Source: Caenorhabditis elegans
Taxonomy: Eukaryota; Nematoda; Chromadorea; Rhabditida; Rhabditidae
Reading direction: 5' to 3'
NCBI RefSeq assembly: GCF_000002985.6
Contig: NC_003279.8
Location: forward strand, 7,440,001 to 7,504,000
Length of the DNA: 64,000 nucleotides
In this document: positions 13,730 to 24,300 of the stretch, piece after piece
How the letters are laid out: every line of letters begins with the position of its first letter
How positions within the stretch are numbered: the first letter of the stretch is position 1
Made by a program: the position numbers and the translations under genes
The notes under the pieces: generated by a model
Seen by the model: the letters and a program-made list of their open reading frames with translations, nothing else
What the model was told of the DNA's origin: nothing
Databases searched by the model: none

Positions 13730-14713
13730 TGATTCAAGTGCCTTTTTTTGTTGGATTCAAAGCAATAGAGTTGTTCTTCATTCGATCAATTTTCATCTCC
13801 TCTACGAATACCTGTACATTTTGTCGTTTTTTTTTTCTTTCCTCGAATTCTGAAATTTTTCATCACTTCTTTCCCCTTCAAAACCAAATGGGTTCTCTTT
13901 GACCAAAAGTCAAGAATATGACGAGATTTTTTTCATCTCTCTTCTTTCGTTTTGTTTTCTTTTTCAGGTTAAACGTCTCAAAATTTATCCCTTTTTATCC
14001 CTCTCACAATCAATCAATCACTACTTTCTATACTTCACCGTTGCTTTTCCATGTGCCTTTCAAATTCAATTTTTGAATTTTATAAAGTTTTAAGTATAAA
14101 CATTCATGTCAGTAAAGGAAACACTTCAAGTAGTTTATTTGAAAATTTCTTTGTTCAGGAGTTTACTTACAATGTGAGTTGCAATACAAGACAATTTTTG
14201 GATATTTTACTATTCAAAATTTCGTTTTGGATCACCCTAGAGTAACACGGTTGCTTTTGATATCCTCTAGCGCTCAATCTCAGCGCGCTATGTTTCAACC
14301 CTTTTTGCGTGATCTCCTGGTTTAAAAATTTTTATTAAATTTTTCCAAACTCGGTGTGCTCCAGAGGACGCGCCCAGAAGAGGACGCGTCCAGAAGAGGA
14401 CGCACCAGAAGCTTAGGATCCTAGAAGAAGGGTTTTTCGAAACGAATTGGAGTACTGTAGAGTGGTTGTTCTGATCAAGCTCTGAAAGAGAGCATTTCTA
14501 GAAAAAAGCACGACATGTACAATGCTTGTTCAATTTTTCACTTCAATGTTAGAAACGGCAATATTCTTCCAAAATAATATTTTAAAATGATTTCATCGTG
14601 ACCCCGTGATCCAAACCAAAGTACAAACATGCACGTGTCATACTTTTGTCTGCCAACTCATCAATTTCATACAAATCTCTTGTGCTAATATTAATTTTAT
14701 TACCTGTCTAAAA
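13730..14713 (+). other. unc-13 3' untranslated region and spacer to spe-4
   Basis: No coding region is supported. The first few hundred bases after the unc-13 TAG are T-rich and presumably its 3' UTR; I could not pick a clear AATAAA site. A short GC-rich tandem repeat lies at 14361-14411. The remainder should contain the spe-4 promoter. The 985-bp gap argues against a standard operon of unc-13 and spe-4. Confidence 0.5.
14361..14411. repeat. short GC-rich tandem repeat (15-17 bp unit)
   Basis: About three imperfect copies of a unit like CCAGAAGAGGACGCG occur head to tail (variants CCAGAGGACGCGC and CCAGAAGAGGACGCA). It stands out from the AT-rich surroundings between unc-13 and spe-4. Confidence 0.85.
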
Positions 14714-16814
14714 ATGGACACCCTTCGATCGATTTCTAGCGAATTAGTGCGATCTTCACAATTACGATGGACACTGTTCTCTGTTATTGCCAATATGTCA
14801 CTGACATTGTCTATTTGGATTGGAGTTTACAACATGGAAGTGAATTCTGAATTGAGCAAGACTTATTTTTTGGATCCTTCGTTTGAGCAAACAACTGGAA
14901 ATTTGCTGTTGGATGGATTTGTGAGTTTGGACTGCACATTCTGAGTTTTTGAGTTAGAGAATAACATTTTAATTCTTAATTTACTAGAGTTATTTCTGGG
15001 CATGATTCCCCAAATGTTTTGGAGCTTGATTATTTCGGATTGATCCTGCAATTCAAGAAAAGAGACATCCAACATTACATTTCACAACAAGAAGTTGAAT
15101 ACTTTTATCATTTTAAAAACCGGCAAGAAATAGGAAGACACGTCTTCCGGTGGTCTACCTACCTACTTGCCTACCTATTTGTCTACGTTTCGCACGAAGC
15201 ATAAATTGAATTTCTTTGTAGTTTATCAAAAAAGTTTGCCACTCGTACATTATAATAATTTAATACTCTCTTCCACTTTCAGTTCTCATATTTTCATTTC
15301 AGATCAATGGAGTTGGTACAATTCTCGTTCTTGGATGCGTCTCTTTCATAATGCTCGCTTTCGTACTCTTTGATTTCCGTCGTATCGTAAAAGCCTGGCT
15401 CACACTTTCATGTCTTTTGATATTGTTTGGGGTATCCGCGCAGACTCTTCATGATATGTTTTCACAAGTATTTGACCAAGATGACAACAATCAATATTAC
15501 ATGACAATTGTGTTGATAGTGGTTCCAACGGTTGTATATGGGTTCGGAGGGATCTATGTAAGTGTTATGTAACCAAATAAAAATTAATAATTATTTTAAG
15601 GCATTCTTCTCTAACAGTTCTTTGATTCTTCATCAAATATTCGTTGTCACAAACTGTTCTCTTATCTCCGTTTTCTACCTACGAGTTTTTCCAAGCAAAA
15701 CCACTTGGTTTGTTCTCTGGATTGTTCTATTTTGGGGTTTGTTTTCTTCCTGTGCTCTTATGCATTTAATTAAGTTTTTCCAGATCTCTTTGCCGTTTTA
15801 GCACCGATGGGTCCACTCAAAAAAGTTCAAGAAAAGGCTTCAGACTACAGTAAATGCGTAAGAATAGCAATTTTCAAAATAAATCTGATTATTTTCATTT
15901 TCAGGTTCTCAATTTAATTATGTTTTCTGCTAATGAAAAACGTTTAACTGCAGGATCCAATCAAGAAGAGACAAATGAAGGAGAGGAGAGTACAATCAGA
16001 AGAACCGTGAAGCAAACGATTGAATATTATACAAAACGTGAAGCTCAAGATGATGAATTTTATCAAAAGATCAGACAACGTCGGGCTGCAATCAATCCAG
16101 ATTCGGTACCAACTGAGCATAGCCCATTAGGTAAGAATTAAATAAATCATTTAGATCTTTATAAGAATGACAGTTGCTATTATTCATTTTTTCTTTTTCA
16201 GTAGAAGCCGAGCCATCACCAATCGAATTAAAGGAAAAGAACAGTACCGAGGAGCTCAGTGATGATGAGAGTGATACATCTGAAACTTCAAGTGGATCAT
16301 CTAATTTATCGTCTTCCGACTCAAGCACCACTGTGTCAACATCTGATATAAGCACTGCTGAGGAATGTGATCAGAAGGAGTGGGATGATTTGGTCTCTAA
16401 CAGTCTACCGAACAATGATAAACGGCCAGCCACTGCTGCGGACGCCCTTAATGATGGAGGTAATAATAGTTTCGTCATATTAAGCTTACTCTCTTACCAG
16501 CTTTTTTTACGAGAAAGTTTCAGAAGTACTTCGTCTCGGCTTTGGAGATTTCGTCTTCTACAGTCTTCTGATTGGTCAAGCGGCTGCCAGCGGATGTCCA
16601 TTTGCAGTCATTTCTGCCGCTCTTGGTATTTTATTTGGACTTGTTGTGACTCTCACTGTCTTTTCAACTGGTAATCACCATATGAATCACGAAGTTCAAT
16701 ACTAATTGTCTCGTTTCAGAGGAATCCACAACTCCTGCTCTGCCGTTGCCTGTGATTTGTGGTACTTTCTGCTATTTCAGTTCAATGTTTTTCTGGGAGC
16801 AACTTTACGGATGA
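14714..16814 (+). CDS. spe-4: SPE-4, presenilin-like aspartyl protease homologue of spermatogenesis
   Basis: SPE-4 is the sperm-specific presenilin relative needed for fibrous body-membranous organelle formation in spermatocytes. Exons: 14714-14920, 15303-15557, 15601-15736, 15784-15857, 15905-16130, 16202-16459, 16524-16670, 16720-16814 (TGA), giving 465 residues, the length I recall for SPE-4. About nine hydrophobic segments are visible. The first catalytic aspartate lies in WDLFAVL, whose GAT codon spans the exon junction 15736/15784 (presenilins have YDLVAVL). The second lies in GFGDFVFYSLL near 16540. The C-terminal PALP motif is in exon 8. Between the two aspartates lies a long hydrophilic acidic, Ser/Thr-rich loop (roughly 15950-16460). 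The ATG at 14714 is chosen because it begins MDTLRSISSELV just before the first membrane segment; the upstream in-frame ATG at 14606 adds 36 residues of unlikely sequence. Confidence 0.95.
15155..15186. repeat. CTAC/CCTA-rich simple repeat in spe-4 intron 1
   Basis: A short run of imperfect CTAC and TGCCTACC units lies inside the first spe-4 intron (14921-15302). It resembles the common dispersed TGCCTACC repeats of the C. elegans genome. Confidence 0.6.
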
Positions 16815-17302
16815 AGCCTCATTTTTCCTGATATTATGTGAACTGATTAAATGTCTTATTTACTTGTCTGAATGATTAATTTTAACCTTTTCGTTTTTTT
16901 TTTTAATTTTATGAATACGAATCTATTTGGCAAAGAATACATAGTATCGTATTAGTAATGAGGTTGAAAATTACAGTAATCAAGGAGACTTGTCTCGATG
17001 GTTTATATACTCAATTTTTTAGTTATACTGAAAACACGAAATCGTATATAATCGACAAATTTCCATTCTTTTATCGTAAATACCTTACAGTAGTAAGACA
17101 CGGAACGCGAATTGCGTTTCGTCCATTCAATTTCGAAGCTGGTAAGTTGGAGTCACTCAACAAATTTATTTTCATGAAAAACAATAAACAAGCCCGTAAA
17201 TATAAAAATTATTCAGAAAACAATAAAACAACAACCTATTTCTAAGCTAATATATATTTCAAAACTGTTAAAAATTAAACTAATGTTCTCCAGTAAAATA
17301 AG
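16815..17302. other. convergent spacer between spe-4 and lars-2
   Basis: Holds the 3' ends of two convergent genes. A 95-codon open frame on the plus strand (16958-17245) has no matching splice context, no domain and AT-driven composition, so I do not call it. No other feature seen. Confidence 0.5.
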
Positions 17303-20300
17303 TCACTTATTCACAATCTTCTTTTCTTTCTTCCTCTTTCCACCTTTCTTCCCGATTTCCAACTTTCTCTTCTCTGCTTGAATTCTGTCCAGAATTTTGC
17401 CAATTTTCTTGCGGTTCTCTTCTTTGTCACCTTCCAAGCTACACGATAGAGTTACGTGGAAACCTGAAAATTTGTTAATAACTTAATAACTTAGATTTCT
17501 TATTGTAATCTAAAGTTGGTAACTAGACAGACAAAACCTAACCTTTCCTAGAAATATAACTTGAATTTTTCAGCTTCATTCCATCTTCTTTCATCATTCG
17601 AAGAATATCTGCGTGTTCATAAAATGTAGCTCGTTCCCATAACTGATCCATAGACATTTCTTCAATAATCCGCCGATCAAGAGAAGGCCTACCACCACTA
17701 ACACCATCAATCATCAGAAGAAATTCAATATCAGCATCTTTATCAACTTCGGGCCACTTTTGATCGGAAACCAGTGAACCATCATTAGCTAATGCTGACC
17801 ACATTTCGGAAGCGACGTGTGGACAAAAAACCTAGAAAATTAATGAACAGATTGCACTTTAGAACTTAAAAACTACTTGAAGCATAATAATCAACGATTT
17901 CACCGCTCGTTGGCCTTCTGGGCTGTGAGCCAGGTAGATTGGATCAACTTTCTGAAATAAATCATTTTAGTTTGTGGTTTTTTTCTTTAAAAAGTGATAT
18001 CAAAACATCATTTCAGACTTTAAAAATATTTGTTAAATAACCTTTAATGCATTAGTGAATCCCTGTATTCTCATCAACGCAGTATTATGAAGATGAAGTA
18101 CTTCTAGACACATTCCAACATTTCTTACGAAAAAGTTATATGTTTCTTTTATACTTCCATCAATTTCTTTCTTCAACTCTATTGGTTTTCCATTATCTCG
18201 TGCATCAACAATTTGCGAATTGATTGCCGCAATTCGATCCAAAAGTTTCTTGATTCCCTTTAAATCTGTTTCGCCCCAATTAATGGGAGCTCTCGGAGCT
18301 GCAGCTTCAAGTAATCTAAGTCTTGTCATATCAACTCCTTCCGAATCCAAAATTGCAGCCAAATCTACGCCGTTGTTTTTCGATTTGCTCATCTTTTCAT
18401 AGACAGCGTCAACTTCAACAGATGAATCATTCTTCAATGTGAGTTTATCTCCAGATTGTTGAACATCTTCTGATCCAAGATATTTTCCTGTTTCTTTTTC
18501 GATGAACGTCTTTCCCCGAACAATTCCTTGTGGGATGAGGTCAGTGAATGGTTCAGCTGTCTGGAAAATGTTAAATTTTGATTAAACCTAAAAATGATAG
18601 TTTTTACCAACCTGGATAACATTGATATCCTTCAAGAAATATGCAACAAATCTAGCAAAAAACATGTGCACCGCTGCGTGTTCAATTCCTCCAACATAGA
18701 CATCAACAGGCATATTCTTCATTGCTCCTTTGGAAATCAATTCGCTTTTATTTTTGTTGTCAAGGTATCGAAGATAGTACCTAAAAATATTCAAGTTTAA
18801 TCCAAATGTACATTTCAGATATATACTCTACCATGCAGAATCAAAGAATGTATCAAGAGTATCTGTGTCGAATACTCCGGATTCTCCGAATCTTTCTTTA
18901 TCTACTTCTTGCCCGCGATCTGACCCAAGGACTGGAAGTTTATTTAATTGAACAGCAACTCGTTTTCCGTCTTTGGTTTGGATCATTGGAATTGGAGTTC
19001 CCCATCCACGTTGACGACTCACAACCCAATCTGTTAACGTTCGGGATGTTTCATAGCCACCGTATCCACCAAACTGAAAATTGTTGGCATTTGTGAACGC
19101 TTTTTGAATATTTTTCTTGAAAAAGTTGCAGAAAATAACACATTCGCTTATTATCCATTTTCTACAAAATGCGATTTTTGAGGAAAAATTACGGTATCCG
19201 GTCTCGAAACGGCTGAAAATTTCTGAGAAAAACGGTGTATACCTTTCTCGAGTACTGTAATTGCAACTTCCTGTTTTTGGTTGGCTTTAAGGGAAAAGTC
19301 GATGAAAAATCGATAAAAATTGCGAAAATCTGGATGTAGTGAACCGTACTTTTTAAAGGCGCACACTCTTTCACGGAAAAATTTTCAGTCGCGTCGTGAC
19401 CGGATCCCGTAATCGTGTGTTACCGATGCCATCTCCTGAATATCATTCTTCGTCAACTTTCTTTTGTGTTTCGGCTCAGCTATCGCAAACTTTTCGACAA
19501 GAATTTTGTCTTTCTGAAAGTTTCCAATTCTCGAGTTCAAGAAGCTTGTGACATCTGGTTGATATGTGTCTTCCACTACAATGACTGGTATTTGACGGCC
19601 TGTTACTCCGTTCAAAACTTGAAACGGAAGTTTGTCTGAAAATTTGAGCGAGTATATTATTTGTTTGAAATTTCCATAAATAAATTCTAGATTCAGTTCC
19701 AATAATTAAAACAATTACTTTCCGATGAAACGAGAACTTACATGGAAACTGCGTGGCATCCTTGTCTGCCAACGAGTGACTTTGCTTCAAAACCAAAAAT
19801 TCGGCATTTGAAATTTCAAAGATATCTTTGATTCTCAAATCAATAATTTCATCGTTTGATCCATCCTTCATAACAGGCAACATAAACCGATAAACATCAC
19901 ATTTTCCGATCCAATTAGCTTGAATATCAGCAACTTCTCCCCATTGTTCAGACATTTTTCTTAAACCTTCTTGTAGTCTTTTTGCATATTTTGGCGTTTC
20001 AATCATCCATTGGCTAAGCTTCTTCTTTTCAGCTTTCGCTCCACTTCTCCAACTTTTTCCATCGTTATCTATTTGTTCAGCAGCCAGAACAGTTTTATCG
20101 ATTGGATCCCAATTAACTTCCGAAGATGTTCGTTTCACCAGTCCGTACTCAAAAAGTTTACAAAAAATCCATTGTGTCCAACGGAAAAATTCAGGTTCAC
20201 ACGTTGAAATTTCTTTCTCCCAATCAAATAAAATCTTGGTTTTTAAGAGTTGTTGTTTCATTGATTCAATATTATTAATAGTCCATTCTCTTGGATCAAC

Positions 20301-20753
20301 TCCTTTGTCTCTTGCTGCATTCTCTGCTGGTAATCCAAAAGAGTCCCATCCGATCGGATGTATCACTTCATATCCATTTAAACGATAATACCGAGCAGTT
20401 GCATCTGAGATTGTATAAACTCTCATATGGCCAATATGAAGTCGTCCTGATGGATATGGAAACATTGATAGAATATATTTCTTTCCATTGAGATTGCTGG
20501 GTTTCTAAAAATATTAATTGTAGTTTAGAAATAAACTTTCTAAATTTATTTTCCTAATTTTTATTATAATCTATAGACTCAATTATAAATGAAAATTCCC
20601 TACATTTTTTGAAGATTCAAAAGAATCGACAAGTGATTTTGACCAATGTTTCTCCAGCATTTTTGTATTTTCACTGATCCGGATGTCCTTCAACGGCCAC
20701 TGAAGTGCTGATCCAATTCGACGGATCTGCTGAATGGTACCCCATCGTAACAT
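17303..20753 (-). CDS. lars-2: mitochondrial leucyl-tRNA synthetase
   Basis: Charges mitochondrial tRNA-Leu with leucine. Exons in transcript order: 20753-20604, 20504-19742, 19635-19424, 19073-18832, 18780-18612, 18560-18042, 17951-17877, 17831-17543, 17463-17303 (TGA), giving 859 residues, close to bacterial LeuRS. The N-terminus [17 protein letters not shown] is basic and free of acids, fitting a mitochondrial presequence. Class I motifs are clear: [16 protein letters not shown] (HIGH signature) in exon 2, [14 protein letters not shown] in exon 4 and KMSKSKNNG in exon 6. The C-terminus is very lysine-rich. The inserted CP1 editing domain is present in length, but its usual Thr-rich TTRPDT and GTGAVMxVPxHDxRD motifs are not there (see findings). 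The 350-bp intron 3 carries an inverted repeat. A CATCCAG acceptor three bases before the ATG may be a spliced-leader site. Confidence 0.95.
19191..19410. repeat. palindromic repeat copy in lars-2 intron
   Basis: Ends are imperfect inverted repeats: ACGGTATCCGGTCTCG at 19191 and its counterpart ending CCGGATCCCGT at 19410. Inside, AGTACTGTAATTGCAAC on the left and CTTTTTAAAGGCGCACAC on the right match blocks in the copies at 24119, 24934 and 53374. This is a short nonautonomous, hairpin-forming dispersed family of the worm genome. Confidence 0.75.
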
Positions 20754-21364
20754 TTTCTGGATGTTTAATAAATTTTTAACCGTTTGGAACTTTAGAAAAG
20801 TAGTGAAGATTAGCGATAACTGAAAAATTCTTACACAAGAGATGTCTGGGTTATTTGAAAAAAAGTTATTTATTTAAATGATAAAACTAATACGATGGAT
20901 AAGCTCTGCTGCAAGTTTAAATTAAAAATTAAAATTTTGAGAAAAAACCTCGAACGACAGTGTGGGGGAAAAGAGCTCTTCTGAGAAAAATGGTCACCAG
21001 ATTGAGAGAGAGAGAAAAAACAGAAAGAAAAACACTATAAGAACTATGCTGAAGTGGCTTTGAAAACATGGCAATTTAAAAAAGAAACGAAATATATGAG
21101 GGGACTAAAATACTGAAAAAAAGATTATATAACTTTTTAAAGTGGGAAACCGGAAAGAAACGACTAAAGAATGAAGAAAGACTGGAAATTCGGAGAAATA
21201 AACTATAAAGATCACTTAATAAATCGAATGTTCTGCGAAGAAGAAACTAGTTCGTAGACTGATTGGATAAGCACGTCTAAAAATAATCGGAATTTAAAAA
21301 TGAAAAATTAATTTTCTAGAAATATTATTAATGAAATTGATTTTCATTCAATTTGCATTTTCCT
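20754..21364 (-). other. spacer between the SNRK-type gene 3' end and lars-2
   Basis: The two genes are on the same strand and 611 bp apart. The stretch is A-rich on the plus strand with a GAGAGAGAGA run near 21005-21014. No coding exon is visible. The distance is longer than most worm operon gaps, and I see no evidence that decides whether lars-2 is a downstream operon gene. Confidence 0.5.
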
Positions 21365-24300
21365 TTAAAATACAAAATCGGCGCATTGTAGCCATCGGTC
21401 AACTTTCTCCATGGGCAAAGTATTCAGAAATGAGAATTTCGAATCGTTATACATATTTTGTTGTATAAACTGTGGAGATGTACACTGATGTTCTCCGTCT
21501 TTTTCTGTTGTAGAACATCCAGAATCATTTCCATGTTCACTCGTGGCTTTTTCGTCACTTTCTCTTAATAAATCTTGACTTGATGCAGTTCGACGAAGGC
21601 ATCGAAGCCATGGGGTCTTCTCGTGTAAGTGAGTTCGATCTCTGAAATTCAAACAATTTTTTATCTTTTAAAGTATTCAATACACTTTTTAATAATAAAT
21701 ACAAAGAAGCAATATTTAATAGAAAAAATTAACTCACTCGTAATCTCTTGGTGGTGTACCGTACCATGAATCCATTTCTGTCCATTTTCGAATCATAGTT
21801 TGAGTACTTAAGGAAGTGTGTAGGATTCGGTCACGAATTGATGCACAATCCGGTGAAGTAAGCGTCTGATCAAGCAGAGTCATTTCAGGAATTGGTCGAA
21901 GTGGAAGTACCGAATCATTGAGTGTTGATCTGAATTTGATAACATTTTCAGAGTTTTATTTATATTTGAAATCTCAAAAAAATTAAATCGGCTCTCATTT
22001 TCGCAGCGATTATTCTAATTATTAAAAATGATCAATTTTGATGAAACTTTGAAGCCCTTACCTTTTCTCATTTGATTGTGGAGCTATTCCAGACTGATTA
22101 TTAGATTGTTTACCAGTTACAGTAAGAGATGTCGTTCCACTTCCAGAATTTCCACGTTTTCCCGTTGTTCCACCGTTTGCCTCATCATCATCGTCTTTTT
22201 TATTTTTCTCATCAAATTTCGATGCACATTTCGAAGATAACATTGTCAATCTTCTACCATCATCATCATCCGATGCATCAGAGGAAGAGCAAGATGTACT
22301 TCTCTTTGATCGTACTATAAAACGTTGATGAGGATCGTAACGACGCAAAATATCAGGTGAAACAATAGCTTGACGTGGACGAATCGATCTAACAGCACTA
22401 TAGGTATTCGGTGTGAACTGAACAAATGATGTCGAGCTCGAACTAGAAGGTGTTGGGGTTATTCCTTGAGGTTTTGAGACGAAAGGGGTTGTGAGTAGTG
22501 AAGCTGCAGAACTTTTTGTGGCGTGAACTGAGTGATGACGACTCGGCAGATGCACAAGCCCAGTTGAAGCTGATCTGTAACTATTTTAGGGTTAAAAAGT
22601 CTTCTTTTAACTATGGAAATGTCTAACCGATTGGCTCGACCCCCACGATCGTCCAAAGTTCTCAAATGGCGGCTTGACGTTGATTGTAAAACTTCGCTTC
22701 CATCTTCAGTCTAAAAAACTCAGCATTGAAGGAACGGGGGTTATGAAAACAAATATTACCTCTTCACAAATTCCAAGTAAATGTGGAGAACTCGAGAGTT
22801 TTCTCATTCCACTGTTGGTCACATTTGATGCGCTTACTTTCAGACGTGACATTGATGAAATTGTGGACATTGCTGGAAACAAAAAAGATTTCTTTAGCTT
22901 ATTTATTATTTTTTTAGTACCTGGTGATGTTCTTCCACTACTCGAAGCAGGCGGTGATGGTGATCTACTACTGCGGACACTCTCTGGACTGGCAGCTCGT
23001 CCACGAACACCTCCTGGAAAAGATGAGATAATTGTCAGTGAATAGTAGTATTTGGTTATTTTGTTAATCAGAAAAAACGGGGAAAAATTATTAGTTTCTA
23101 TATGCAACTCTAATTCGAATTTTTTGTATTATATTTTACCAAGTCGATTTAAATCAAGAAGTTCCTGCACAGCTTGCGGACTGACACGATCTCTTGTGAT
23201 TCCAGAGAACATTGAGACGGAGGGTGATGAGTTTCTGAAAATGTGCATGTTAAATAAGATAGCGTAGTAGAAAAGGGGAACAGAATTGGGAAAGGGATAC
23301 AAGGATTCACACAAGAAAGGAAATGGACATGAACATACTTTCAAATTTCCAAATTTGGGCATTATTATTTGGTTTTTGTGCGAAAAAAATTCCCCGCCTA
23401 GAATGAGATATTACAAAAAAACATATATCGTTCAATTTTTTTTGAAAAAAAATAATTTTCCGAAACGTTTTTTTTTGTTGAAAATTTAACAAAATCCAAT
23501 TTCCTGGAAAAAAAAGCAAAAAACCTTCTGAGAAGTCTTTTGGCGGATGCCGAACGCAGCAACTGATGATGGGCATGCAAACAACTATCACTGGATTTTC
23601 GAATCGCATGCTCATCACTTCCAGCCAATGAATCGTCAACTATCTCATTGAGAACAATCTTTCGTAAATTCTTTCGAACAAGATCCGATTCACTTCCTTC
23701 TCGTTCATCAATCGGTGAAAGAACTTCATCAAATCGATTTATGATGGCTGATGTTGGAGTAGTCGGATTCGTCGTCGAAACAGCAGAATTTGGAATGTAG
23801 AATGTGGTTGGACGCATCGAATCACTATCCAAAGACTTCAAGCTCATCGCTTCTTCAGAATTTTGACGTGATAGTTGTGCACTACAACATCGACTTGCAC
23901 TGCGTGGTGACGACACAAAATCGTGCAACGGGTAGAATCTAGAACATGAGCATAGTGGAAAAGGACAATACGATATAGTGGAGAATTGAAATTAAATATA
24001 GAATTATAGAAAGATAAAAACTAATTTCCAGATTTGTGGCCATTCTTGTTCATTTTACAGAAATCGTATTACCCAAACGCGTATAATTTTTTTGCGCCTT
24101 CAAATGCGAAAAAGGTGTGCGCCTTCAAAGAGTACTGTAATTTCAAACTTTCGTTTCTTCAGAATTTCCATAGATTATTCATAAATTTAACAAGTCCTGA
24201 GAGAAACTATAAATAATCGAGGAAGAATCCGCAGAAACGAAAGTTTGAAATTACAGTACTCTTTAAAGGCGCATAATTTTTTCTCATATAACAGAAAACT

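Noticed and set aside
16958..17245. 95-codon plus-strand ORF between spe-4 and lars-2
   Set aside because: No splice context, no recognisable domain, AT-driven composition, and it lies in a convergent 3' spacer.
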